Assembly (NCBI RefSeq): GCF_051014445.1
Contig: NC_135137.1
Span: 17,051,501 to 17,115,500 of the forward strand
DNA: 64,000 nt
Source of the DNA: Colletes latitarsis
Lineage: Eukaryota; Arthropoda; Insecta; Hymenoptera; Colletidae
Direction: 5' to 3'
Positions 1 to 10,302 of this stretch are shown here, in pieces (the stretch's first letter is position 1; each line of letters begins with the position of its first letter). The notes below the pieces were generated by a model that worked only from the letters and a program-made list of their open reading frames with translations, was not told where the DNA came from and did not search any database. The position numbers and the translations under genes are program-made.

Positions 1-3000
1 AAATCATTCAATTTCATCTGATCATTGAAATTGAGTGAATATTTAATTATCAGAGGTATAGTAAAATTATCGTTAAATTACTAGTATGTACAAAAAAAAT
101 TTACTTAATAATGAAATTAAATCATTCAATTTCATCTGATCATTGAAATTGAGTGAATATTTAATTATCAGAGGTATAGTAAAATTATCGTGAAATTACT
201 AGTATGTACAAAAAAAATTTACTTAATAATGAAATTAAATCATTCAATTTCATCTGATCATTGAAATTGAGTGAATATTTAATTATCAGAGGTATAGTAA
301 AATTATCGTGAAATTACTAGTATGTACAAAAAAAATTTACTTAATAATGAAATTAAATCATTCAATTTCATCTGATCATTGAAATTGAGTGAATATTTAA
401 TTATCAGAGGTATAGTAAAATTATCGTGAAATTACTAGTATGTACAAAAAAAATTTACTTAATAATGAAATTAAATCATTCAATTTCATCTGATCATTGA
501 AATTGAGTGAATATTTAATTATCAGAGGTATAGTAAAATTATCGTGAAATTTCTAGTATGTACAAAAAAAAATTACTTAATAATGAAATTAAATCATTCA
601 ATTTCATCTGATCATTGAAATTGAGTGAATATTTAATTATCAGAGGTATAGTAAAATTATCGTGAAATTACTAGTATGTACAAATAAATTTACTTAATAA
701 TGAAATTAAATCATTCAATTTCATCTGATCATTGAAATTGAGTGAATATTTAATTATCAGAGGTATAGTAAAATTATCGTGAAATTACTAGTATGTACAA
801 AAAAAATTTACTTAATAATGAAATTAAATCATTCAATTTCATCTGATCATTGAAATTGTGTGAATATTTAATTATCAGAGGTATAGTAAAATTATCGTGA
901 AATTACTAGTATGTACAAAAAAAATTTACTGAATAATGAAATTAAATCATTCAATTTCATCTGATCATTGAAATTGAGTGAATATTTAATTATCAGAGGT
1001 ATAGTAAAATTATCGTGAAATTACTAGTATGTACAAAAAAAAATTACTTGATAATGAAATTAAAACATTCAATTTCATCTGATCATTGAAATTGAGTGAA
1101 TATTTGATTATCAGAGGTATAGTAAAATTATCGTGAAATTACTAGTATGTACAAAAAAAATTTACTGAATAATGAAATTAAATCATTCAATTTCATCTGA
1201 TCATTGAAATTGAGTGAATATTTAATTATCAGAGGTATAGTAAAATTATCGTGAAATTACTACTATGTACAAAAAAAATTTACTTAATAATGAAATTAAA
1301 TCATTCAATTTCATCTGATCATTGAAATTGTGTGAATATTTAATTGTCAGAGGTATAGTAAAATTATCGTGAAATTACTAGTATGTACAAAAAAAATTTA
1401 CTTAATAATGAAATTAAATCATTCAATTTCATCTGATCATTGAAATTGAGTGAATAGTTAATTATCAGAGGTATAGTAAAATTATCGTGAAATTACTAGT
1501 ATGTACAAAAAAAATTTACTTAATAATGAAATTAAATCATTCAATTTCATCTGATCATTGAAATTGAGTGAATATTTAATTATCAGAGGTATAGTAAAAT
1601 TATCGTGAAATTACTACTATGTACAAAAAAAATTTACTTAATTATGAAATTAAATCATTCAATTTCATCTGATCATTGAAATTGTGTGAATATTTAACTG
1701 TCAGAGGTATAGTAAAATTATCGTGAAATTACTAGTATGTACAAAAAAAATTTACTTAATAATGAAATTAAATCATTCAATTTCATCTGATCATTGAAAT
1801 TGAGTGAATATTTAATTATCGGAGGTATAGTAAAATTATCGTGAAATTACTAGTATGTACAAAAAAAATTTACTTAATAATGAAATTAAATCATTCAATT
1901 TCATCTGATCATTGAAATTGAGTGAATATTTAATTATCAGAGGTATAGTAAAATTATTGTGAAATTACTAGTATGTACAAAAAAAAATTACTTAATAATG
2001 AAATTAAATCATTCAATTTCATCTGATCATTGAAATTGAGTGAATATTTAATTATCAGAGGTATAGTAAAATTATCGTGAAATTACTAGTATGTACAAAA
2101 AAAATTTACTTAATAATGAAATTAAATCATTCAATTTCATCTGATCATTGAAATTGAGTGAATATTTAATTATCAGAGGTATAGTAAAATTATCGTGAAA
2201 TTACTAGTATGTACAAAAAAAATTTACTTAATAATGAAATTAAATCATTCAATTTCATCTGATCATTGAAATTGAGAGAATATTTAATTATCAGAGGTAT
2301 AGTAAAATTATCGTGAAATTACTAGTATGTACAAAAAAAATTTACTTAATGATGAAATTAAATCATTCAATTTCATCTGATCATTGAAATTGAGTGAATA
2401 TTTAATTATCAGAGGTATAGTAAAATTATCGTGAAATTACTAGTATATACAAAAAAAATTTACTTAATAATGAAATTAAATCATTCAATTTCATCTGATC
2501 ATTGAAATTAAGTGAATATTTAATTATCAGAGGTATAGTAAAATTATCGTGAAATTACTAGTATGTATAAAAAAAATTTATTTAATAATGAAATTGAATC
2601 ATTCAATTTCATCTGATCATTGAAATTGAGTGAATATTTAATTATCAGAGGTATAGTAAAATTATCGTGAAATTACTAGTATGTACAAAAAAAATTTACT
2701 TAATAATGAAATTAAATCATTCAATTTCATCTGATCATTGAAATTGAGTGAATATTTAATTATCGGAGGTATAGTAAAAATATCGTGAAATTACTAGTAT
2801 GTATAAAAAAAATTTACTTAATAATGAAATTAAATCATTCAATTTCATCTGATCATTGAAATTGAGTGAATATTTAATTATCAGAGGTATAGTAAAATTA
2901 TCGTGAAATTACTAGTATGTACAAAAAAAATTTACTTAATAATGAAATTAAATCATTCAATTTCATCTGATCATTGAAATTGTGTGAATATTTAATTATC

Positions 3001-3768
3001 AGAGGTATAGTAAAGTTATCGTGAAATTACTAGTATGTACAAGAAAAATTTACTTAATAATGAAATTAAATCATTCAATTTCATCTGATCATTGAAATTG
3101 AGTGAATATTTAATTATCAGAGGTATAGTAAAATTATCGTGAAATTACTAGTATGTACAAAAAAAAATTACTTAATAATGAAATTAAATCATTCAATTTC
3201 ATCTGATCATTGAAATTGAGTGAATATTTGATTATCAGAGGTATAGTAAAATTATCGTGAAATTACTAGTATGTACAAAAAAAATTTACTTAATGATGAA
3301 ATTAAATCATTCAATTTCATCTGATCATTGAAATTGAGTGAATATTTAATTATCAGAGGTATAGTAAAATTATCGTGAAATTACTAGTATGTACAAAAAA
3401 AAAAATAACTTAATAATGAAATTAAATCATTCAATTTCATCTGATCATTGAAATTGAGTGAATATTTAATTATCAGAGGTATAGTAAAATTATCGTGAAA
3501 TTACTAGTATGTAGAAAAAAAATTTACTTAATAATGAAGTTAAATCATTCAATTTCATCTGATCATTGAAATTGAGTGAATATTTAATTATCAGAGGTAT
3601 AGTAAAATTATCGTGAAATTACTAGTATGTACAAAAAAAATTTACTTAATAATGAAATTAAATCATTCAATTTCATCTGATCATTGAAATTGAGTGAATA
3701 TTTAATTATCGGAGGTATAGTAAAATTATCGTGAAATTACTAGTATGTATAAAAAAAATTTACTTAAT
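1..3768. repeat. 118-bp satellite array, block 1 (CAGAGG-type monomers)
   Basis: Head-to-tail copies of a 118-bp monomer, about 32 units, starting at or before base 1. The period is read directly: the same 10-mer starts at 1, 119 and 237. The monomer is about 80% A+T and has an A8-T3 tract, an ACTAGT palindrome and a 13-bp dyad (4-16 and 26-38 in the first copy). Nearly all units carry CAGAGG at the variable site. Local three-unit duplications are visible, for example the ACTACTATG variant recurring 354 bp apart near 1258 and 1612. No gene is seen in this stretch. Confidence 0.97.
3765..3768. other. Target-site duplication TAAT (left; partner 11207-11210)
   Basis: TAAT directly precedes the 5' LTR of element 1 and directly follows its 3' LTR. 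Removing the element and one TAAT gives the normal monomer sequence around monomer positions 106-109. The same TAAT pair flanks the solo LTR (13569-13572, 14477-14480) and element 2 (16839-16842, 24281-24284). Confidence 0.93.
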
Positions 3769-3940
3769 TGTTACATATCATCCATGTATGGGACTGAAAC
3801 GTTTGGTGGCTTGGGCGTTGGCCCGATTATTTAGCGCACAACCCCTCGAACGGGGTTGACTCACGACGTATGTGCACACCCGGCCCAGTTTCATTGCCTT
3901 ATATGGTAATGCCCCGCCACTGTACTGAGTAATTTTCCAG

Positions 3941-3980
3941 TATATAAGGGCCGCATTTTCCTACTCGTAGAGCTCAGTTT
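3941..3980 (+). promoter_or_regulatory. LTR core promoter: TATA box and candidate initiator
   Basis: TATATAAGG at 3941 lies about 170 bp into the LTR. TCAGTT at 3974-3979 matches the arthropod initiator consensus, with its A 35 bp from the first T of the TATA box, slightly farther than usual. Transcription would start near 3976, making U3 about 207 bp. The same sites lie at the equivalent positions of every LTR in the window (on the minus strand in element 3). The start site itself is inferred. Confidence 0.6.
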
Positions 3981-4257
3981 TTCTCAAAACCTCTCGAGAC
4001 GACGTTACTTTGACACTCGAAGCAAGATCGGGCTATAATCCCCTTTGAGCAACTATTCACCCTAGCGGTTTTAATTGTGAGTGTTCAATCGACTAATCGA
4101 GTGAGTAGCTCCCGCGAACGCGCCGCGTAAACGCCGATTTAAAACTCTCGCCGTCGTGGCAACCCAGCGATAGTACTGGTTTTGTTAATACACCTTTTGT
4201 ACTTGAGCACCTAACAAAATATATACTAGTAGTTACACTGATCTGCATTATTTAATT

Positions 4258-4263
4258 AATAAA
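4258..4263 (+). terminator. Polyadenylation signal AATAAA in the LTR
   Basis: AATAAA about 490 bp into the LTR and downstream of the predicted start. In the 3' LTR the equivalent site (10792-10797) would direct 3'-end formation of the genomic RNA. It implies R of roughly 300 bp and a U5 that contains the four 32-bp repeats. Confidence 0.55.
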
Positions 4264-4383
4264 ACCCTGAATCATATTAACGGAAAGACGGGGGAGTATC
4301 TCACGGACCCGGTACACCTTTACCGCTCGAGGTGTACCATTACGATAGAGCAAAGATCCTAAAATTTCCTAAAAAACCTACGT

Positions 4384-4579
4384 GGCTCCCAGGGTATAAA
4401 GCCCCTGGTTCGTCCACTCCTTTCTAGCGGCTCCCAGGGTATAGAGCCCCTGGTTCGTCCGTGAAACCATACATTTCTCCTTATAAATTTAACCCCGTGG
4501 CTCCCAGGGTATAGAGCCCCTGGTTCGTCCACGTAACCTACTCCTACGGCTCCCAGGGTATAGAGCCCCTGGTTCGTCC
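4384..4579 (+). repeat. Four-copy 32-bp repeat in U5 of the LTR
   Basis: Four near-identical 32-bp units at 4384-4415, 4429-4460, 4499-4530 and 4548-4579, each running from GGCTCCCAGGG to CCCCTGGTTCGTCC. The first has TATAAAG where the others have TATAGAG. Each unit can form a CCAGGG/CCCTGG hairpin or a mutually exclusive GGCTC/GAGCC one. Spacers between units are unrelated in sequence. The four-copy layout is kept in every LTR of the window, including the diverged element 3. The role is unknown; binding-site clusters near the 5' end of gypsy-like elements can be insulators or enhancers, which is only an analogy here. Confidence 0.9.
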
Positions 4580-4672
4580 GGAACTCCTGTCTCTTTCCTG
4601 ACCATACCTAAAAACCACCGGTCGAGTACTGCCCTCGACCGAATCCAGGATATCGCGCTCGCGCTCGTAACA

Positions 4673-5052
4673 AACTGGTGACAGCGGTGGGATACACCTT
4701 ACGATCTTTCTGTGAATATATCAATTCAGGGTTTTGGTTATATACTAGTGGAAGCTGAAATATCAGCCTAGTTAACCATACTACTTTAGAAAGAGCTCCC
4801 GCGTTAGCATCAGACTAATATTAAAATCGACATAGGTATCGACTTTAGTTTTGCTACGCGTTAATAGGACTCGATCAATTTAAGCGACGTCAGCACAAGC
4901 AAGGCGTTTACATCTGACGATATCGCACAGACATTTTAGTGAGAGCTTTCGCGCTAGCAAGAAACTAACTTAAAAATCGACATAAGTATCGACATTAGTT
5001 TAGCTACGCGTTATTTGCCGGTTGTATACTAGTTACTTAGTCAACCGCTAAA
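4673..5052 (+). promoter_or_regulatory. Structured gag leader with an internal imperfect duplication
   Basis: The 380-nt region between LTR and gag holds an imperfect direct repeat. Copy 1 (about 4791-4939) resembles copy 2 (about 4941-5125), and copy 2 runs into the gag coding start, so 4885-4935 looks like a decayed copy of the first gag codons without the ATG. The leader also contains GCTGA/TCAGC (4754-4767) inside a larger GGTTA/TAACC pairing, and a GGTTG/CAACC pairing shortly before the gag ATG. Such structure suits packaging, dimerisation or translation control, but no function is shown. Confidence 0.7.
4676..4692 (+). promoter_or_regulatory. Primer-binding site, tRNA-Leu type
   Basis: TGGTGACAGCGGTGGGA starts 3 nt after the 5' LTR. 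Its complement ends in CCA and reads like a tRNA 3' end with acceptor strand CGCTGTC and discriminator A. From memory this is close to animal tRNA-Leu of the AAG/UAG type, with perhaps one difference. It is identical in element 2 (17750-17766) and element 3 (complement of 57128-57144). Confidence 0.75.
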
Positions 5053-6219
5053 ATGGCTCAAGCAAACTCAGCAACATCAGGCGCAAGCAGAACGCTTACA
5101 TCTGATGAAATCGCGAATTTAACGTACTCTATGGCTGTTTTAACGCAACGAAATTGCTTACAGTCAGCCGTGATTTCGATCCCTACATTCGACGGCGAAA
5201 GTGCTTCTTTATCGGCCTTTGCGCAAAAAGTCGGGGACGGTCTCGCGTTTATTCCGCCGAATACGGAAAAAGAGTATCTCGCGTTAGTGCTCACGAAGCT
5301 AATCGGGCCGGCTAGAACCTGCACTCAAGGATACGCATTCCAAAATATTAGGGAATTGCTTAAATTCCTGAAAAAGAGATTTGCACCGGGTCGGAACCTA
5401 AAATATTTTCAAGGAGAAATAAGTCGTCTAAGGATACGCCCAGACGAATCTCTAAGAAATTACGTGAATCGCGCCTGTGACTTAGTTCATAATACGCGAA
5501 TAGCGATTCGCGATCGCTACGAAGAAAACAACGAACATTACATCCGCGACATGGAAAGGGACGTTTTGGAAGGGTTCATCGAGGGATTACCAGAACGAAT
5601 CTTTCTGCGTGTCCATGCTCTAAATACAAAATTAGACACACTGGACGATGCCTACGACGCCGTCTTGGAAGTAGACAGACGGTTAAAGAATAAACATAAC
5701 ATCGTGCCAGATGAAAGCCATCACTGGGAAAACGCACACAGATCCCGGGCCACCTACCCTCGGTCACCGTCACCCTCTTATCACCGACGCAGAGAACGGA
5801 GCGCATCTGGATCCGAGATAGACCACGAGGACTGGCCAAGGAGGACATCTGCGTTTACACTACGTAGGAGCCCCTCTTATAGCTCTGACGCATCCCAAGA
5901 GGACACCTACACTACAGGAAGGGTGGCGAGACGTAAGCAAAACCGAAACCACCACCTGTTTTGTTGGAATTGTGGAGAAAAGGGGCACGACGGCGAAGCT
6001 TGCAAGAAAGAAGAAAGGAAAACCCGCCGACTTGTGGAAAACCGTTCCCGCAATTTTTCAACGGATTCTTTAAACTCCAATCGCGTTCGTCACGACGGCG
6101 ATGTGACGAACGGGTCAGATCAAAATCGGCAAAGGGTAGTCCGATTCAGCGACGAGACTCCGCGCAACTCTACAAGGAGGCTCCTGCAGCGCGAATCAGG
6201 GCAAAGGTCCCAGAATTAA
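5053..6219 (+). CDS. gag: Gag polyprotein of element 1
   Basis: 388 codons, intact. Residues about 46-210 form the capsid-like region typical of Ty3/Gypsy Gag, starting at an FDGE motif and rich in alternating hydrophobic and charged residues. Residues about 220-300 are Arg/Ser-rich and probably disordered. Residues 304-317 form one CCHC zinc knuckle (C-x2-C-x4-H-x4-C) for RNA binding in the virus-like particle. The ATG at 5053 is the first in-frame start after the leader and is matched by element 3. The 3' end overlaps pol in the -1 frame, with the frameshift signal at 6069-6112. The encoded protein is identical to that of element 2. Confidence 0.95.
   Translation: MAQANSATSGASRTLTSDEIANLTYSMAVLTQRNCLQSAVISIPTFDGESASLSAFAQKVGDGLAFIPPNTEKEYLALVLTKLIGPARTCTQGYAFQNIRELLKFLKKRFAPGRNLKYFQGEISRLRIRPDESLRNYVNRACDLVHNTRIAIRDRYEENNEHYIRDMERDVLEGFIEGLPERIFLRVHALNTKLDTLDDAYDAVLEVDRRLKNKHNIVPDESHHWENAHRSRATYPRSPSPSYHRRRERSASGSEIDHEDWPRRTSAFTLRRSPSYSSDASQEDTYTTGRVARRKQNRNHHLFCWNCGEKGHDGEACKKEERKTRRLVENRSRNFSTDSLNSNRVRHDGDVTNGSDQNRQRVVRFSDETPRNSTRRLLQRESGQRSQN
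6069..6112 (+). promoter_or_regulatory. -1 ribosomal frameshift signal between gag and pol
   Basis: T TTA AAC (6069-6075) is read in the gag frame as an X-XXY-YYZ heptamer, a well-known efficient class of -1 slippery site. After a spacer of 8-9 nt there is a perfect stem: GTTCGTCAC (6085-6093) pairs with GTGACGAAC (6103-6111), and C6084-G6112 extends it to 10 bp, with a 9-nt loop. The pol frame is gag minus one and is open through this point up to the TGA at 8118. In element 3 the stem is kept by a C-G to T-A exchange. Confidence 0.88.
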
Positions 6220-8120
6220 AAATGGGATCAGGGGAATTTCTAATCGACGGAGGTTCCTCTGTCAATCTCATTCATGTAGATGCATTGAAATACCCCAAAA
6301 CACTTACGTCCAGGGAACGCGTAGAAATCACCGGTCTAGCCCCGGCCGCCGTATACACGATGGGCACGGTGACTCTACACATTAATGCCGCTCCAGCGCA
6401 TTTTCATGTACTAAAAGATTTCCCGTTATCCTCAGCAATTGGGCTTATAGGAAGTCCATTTTTGGCCCAGGAAAGAGCCGAAATTTCGTACCATCACAAA
6501 ACCTTGGTAACACGAAATCAACCGGTCAAGCCAATACCTTTCTCTAACGAAGACGAGTTCAGCACTAAATACCGCCTACCTGCTAGAACAAGGCAACAAA
6601 TTGCAATAAAGGTGGCCAATCGAGGCATCAAGGAGGGCTATTTACCTCGAGTAAAGACACCGAAAGAAGTTTTCGTTGGAGAGGCCGCAGTTTACACCCA
6701 TGACGACATATGCTACGCGATGGCAACCAATACCAACGAGGAAGACATCGAACTTGAACTGGAACCACAACACCTTCAGCCGTACGAAATTTGGAGTTCA
6801 TCCGATGAAGATCCTGTAATTTCGTACGAAACTCCACCAAGGAAGATTTTAAACCGGGGAAAGAAAATTTGGGAAACTCTAAAAACAAACCATCTCAATA
6901 CGGAAGAACAGGAACATGTGCATAACCTCGTACAGGAATTTTCGGATAGATTCTACCTACCAGGAGATAGACTGGACAAGGTACCCAATTTTCAGCATTC
7001 TATTCACACCATAGACGAAATACCCATCAACACCAGACAATACCGTTATCCGCCAATTCATCAAGAGGAAATTCAACGTCAAGTAACAGCCCTCCTATCC
7101 CAAGGAATTATTCAACCGTCTACTTCACCTTACAACTCACCATTATGGATCGTACCAAAGAAACCTGATGCTGACGGTAAGAAACGTTGGCGCATGGTCA
7201 TCGACTTTAGGGCACTGAACGAGAAAACTGTCAGTGACAAATATCCGTTACCACAAATAACTGAAATTCTGGATAAACTTGGAGGAGCAAAATATTTCTC
7301 AATTTTCGACCTAGCAAATGGATTCCACCAGATCGAGATGAATAAATTGGACAGACAGAAGACTGCCTTCACCACTCCACGGGGGCATTATGAATTCGTT
7401 CGAATGCCTTTTGGATTAAAAAACGCTCCACCAACATTCCAAAGACTTATGGACCAAGTTCTGACCGGACTGCATGGAACAGAATTATTCGTTTACCTGG
7501 ATGATATCGTTGTATATTCCTCCTCGTTACGCGAACACGAAATTAAGATTAGAAAATTATTCAATCGACTCAGAGAACACGGTCTCACCCTGCAGACGAG
7601 TAAGTGCCAATTTTTAAGAAGAGAAGTAACTTACTTAGGACACATCGTTACAGCCGAGGGTGTGAAACCCGACCCGAAGAATCTGCAAGTAGTAAAGGAT
7701 TTTCCAATACCCAAGTCACAGAAGAATATACAACAGTTTTTGGGATTGACGGGATATTACCGTCGGTTCATTCAAAATTACTCAGGAAAAGCTCAACCTT
7801 TAGTACAATTACTTGGAAAAGGAGTGCGTTTCAACTGGACTTTGGAACAACAAAAAAGTTTTGAACAATTACGGGACGAACTCTGTGAACGACCAATTTT
7901 GCAATATCCGGATTTTAACCGACCGTTTATCATTACTACGGACGCATCGGACTTTGCAGTCGGCGCGGTCCTCAGCCAAGGGGAGATAGGACAAGACCTT
8001 CCGATCGCTTACGCATCTCGAAGCTTGGGCAAAGCCGAAAGGAATTACTCAGCAACTGAAAAGGAATGTCTGGCTATGGTTTATGCAGCACAATATTTCC
8101 GACCATACGTTTTCGGATGA
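6075..8120 (+). pseudogene. pol: Pol, first part: protease, reverse transcriptase, most of RNase H (ends at an in-frame TGA)
   Basis: It is expressed only by -1 frameshifting from gag; the ATG at 5961 in this frame lies upstream of the slip site and is not the real start. The protease has its catalytic Asp at codon 6246, in an unusual D-G-G instead of D-S/T-G, and a later ILG-like motif. RT has its first catalytic Asp at 7308 (FDLANG context) and YLDD at 7494-7505. RNase H has Asp at 7941 (TDAS) and Glu at 8058. The frame stops at TGA 8118-8120, just before the third RNase H Asp (codon 8139), although the same frame continues through integrase. The stop is shared with element 2. It is either a disabling nonsense change or, less likely, a readthrough point. 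Confidence 0.9.
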
Positions 8121-10025
8121 AAATTTACCCTGGTAACAGATCACAGACCACTTGTTTGGTTACATTCGGTTAAGGACCCTACATCCCGTTTGGTCAAATG
8201 GAAACTAAAACTCCTGGAGTATGAGTACGATGTTGTACACAAATCTGGGAAAACAAATAAGAACGCAGATGCGTTATCACGCAACCCAGCACACATCTGT
8301 TTGCCACTCACTTCAAAAGAAGATAAAACATACAGGCCAACAGGACCATTGAAAACGCCAGGTGGAACCGGTATAGGACAACGCGTGAAATCCTTACGCA
8401 GAAGTCAAGCACACCCGCTATACGTTGATCTGAACAGTAGCTCTGACGAAGCCCCGTATCAAGAATCCATAATAAAGAAGAGAGAACCACCAAAAAGCAT
8501 CAGGAAAAATATATCTGGGAATTCATCGACTTCGTTACTACCTACCCTCACCCGCGAAAAGGACATGGCAGATGAACCATTAGAAGTTTTCGACACTCCA
8601 GTTGCACAATCTACTCCGTTCAATTCACCAGAACAGAATAAATCCATTTTATCATACTCCATTAATAATGAAACAAGACCAATAGCAGGAAATTTGATCT
8701 CATTCGAAGACAACACCGACACAACGATTACTCAAACGGGTTACCAGCCAGAAGATGAAAATCAGAATACGGTAATAGAAACAGCTGCCACTCATCTACC
8801 CGCCTCGTCATCACCACATGTATTAAATCAGGGATTATTTGGTTCGGGAAGGACAGACCCAAGACCGAACCTGTTGGACATAATACCGCCTCTTTCCGAG
8901 CCGACGGGCGTCGCACAACCATCAACAAACAATTCAAGGGACCCCTTGCTTATCACTCCACCCGTAGAAGACCGAATACCCCTAATTTCGGAAGCTCACG
9001 ACAGCCTTATCGGAGGACACAAGGGAATCGCCAAAACATACAGACGGTTATTTCCAAAATACACTTGGCCAGGATTAAGAAATGATATACAAGAATATAT
9101 TAGGAAATGCAAAAGCTGTCAAGAGCAGAAGCTGGTTCGAATGAAAACTCGACAGCCGATGCTTATCACCGATACACCGACAGAACCATTCGATAAAATT
9201 GCTTTGGACACTGTAGGACCATTACCTGAAACACCCAGCGGAAACCGATATATTTTAACGATGCAGGACAATTTAACGAAATATTGTTTGGCCGTCGCAA
9301 TACCAAATATTCGCGCAACAACCATAGCAGATGCCTTTGCCCGGCATTTCATCGCCATTTACGGAACTCCGCGTGCCATACTGACTGATCGAGGAACCAG
9401 CTTCTTGGGGAAAATAATGACACACCTGGCAGAAATCTTCAAAATCAAACAACTCACTACATCAGGCTATCGACCACAAACCAACGGATCTTTGGAGAGG
9501 AGTCATCACGTTCTCACCGAATACCTGAAACATTATATGAATTCATACGAAGACTGGGACTTGTTAATTCCATTCGCCATGTTTTCATATAATACTTCGG
9601 TACATGAAGCAACCGATTTTACACCATTCGAGCTAATATTTGGAAAACCTGCACGGATACCAACATCATTTCCTACCGGAGAGAAGCTACAGACCTATGG
9701 ATCATACATTTCAGAATTAACCACTAAATTGACCGAGATTCGTAATATAGCTGCAAACAATTTGAATAAGGCAAAAGAGCGTTCAAAACGCTATTACGAC
9801 AAACACTCAAGACCAGTTGAATTCAAGATTGGACAATATGTTTATGTCTTGAACGAACCACGTACCAGCAAATTCGACCCGCATTACATCGGACCATTTA
9901 AAATAATAGATAAAACAAAAACTAATAATGCCGTCTTGGAAATTAACGACCGCAAAACACTAGTGAAGCATGAGGATAAACTTAAACATGCCTACTTATC
10001 GGAAGATAGTACCGAATCAGACTAA
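8121..10025 (+). pseudogene. pol: Pol, second part: end of RNase H, long linker, integrase
   Basis: Same frame as the part upstream, separated from it only by the TGA; the first ATG after the stop is at 8190. The RNase H tail has the TDH Asp (8139) and an ADALSR motif. A linker of about 220 residues (to about 8960) is Ser/Asp/Pro-rich and low in complexity. Integrase follows: zinc-binding H 8997, H 9018, C 9108, C 9117; catalytic Asp 9207, Asp 9387 and Glu 9495, a correct D-D-35-E spacing; and a C-terminal GPF motif near 9890. The integrase reading frame itself is undamaged. The encoded protein is identical to that of element 2. Confidence 0.92.
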
Positions 10026-10302
10026 AGGACTACCAGCCCCATTACCTACAATCCAGCCATTCATCAGTAGCCGGAGGACTACCTGTCCTTACCACCGCCA
10101 ACATCAACAGATACTATGAAGCAATCGGACCAGTTTAGTGCTAGTGGTGTGGTGCGTGGGCCATATGAGGCAGTGAACAGTGTGGATGGATGTACACGTA
10201 TGCGTGTGTGCGTGTGTGTGTGTGGTACGAGGCACCAAACGTTTTAGTCCCAATTATGAAAGCGCCATTATTAAATGACGTTTCATTTAAGGGGGGGAGT
10301 GT
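10026..10302 (+). other. 3' untranslated region of element 1 with TG repeat and polypurine tract
   Basis: 277 bp between pol and the 3' LTR; no env or other gene is seen. It holds a short (TG)n-like run near 10202-10225, an AAATGA/TCATTT dyad at 10273-10288 and the polypurine tract (10289-10302, AA then G7) that would prime plus-strand synthesis. An 18-bp segment at 10235-10252 is complementary, 17 of 18, to 10323-10340 just inside the 3' LTR, so the polypurine tract lies in the loop of a potential stem. Confidence 0.85.

Larger units (their letters stand above)
3769..4672 (+). repeat. 5' LTR of element 1
   Basis: 904 bp with 6-bp inverted ends TGTTAC/GTAACA. It contains a TATATAAGG box at 3941, a possible TCAGTT initiator with A at 3976, an AATAAA signal at 4258, a GGTACACC/GGTGTACC inverted repeat at 4311-4338, four copies of a 32-bp repeat between 4384 and 4579, and a GGTCGAG/CTCGACC inverted repeat at 4620-4640. 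It differs from the 3' LTR by one visible substitution. Confidence 0.96.

Noticed and set aside
1..3768. CRISPR array
   Set aside because: The 118-bp units repeat over their full length with no variable spacers, and the neighbours are eukaryotic LTR elements.
4384..4415. H-type pseudoknot in the 32-bp repeat
   Set aside because: The two stems abut with no connecting loop nucleotides and share a C, so they look mutually exclusive.
4384..4579. GGTTCGTCC in the U5 repeats as an RNA polymerase III B box, or a tRNA/SINE origin of the repeat
   Set aside because: It is shorter than the B-box consensus, has no A box at a proper distance, and no tRNA fold is seen.
5961..6068. ATG at 5961 as a separate start for pol
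   Set aside because: It lies inside gag and upstream of the slippery heptamer. The heptamer and hairpin explain pol expression better.
10026..10302. An env gene in elements 1 and 2
   Set aside because: Only 277 bp lie between pol and the LTR, with no long frame, signal peptide or membrane segment.
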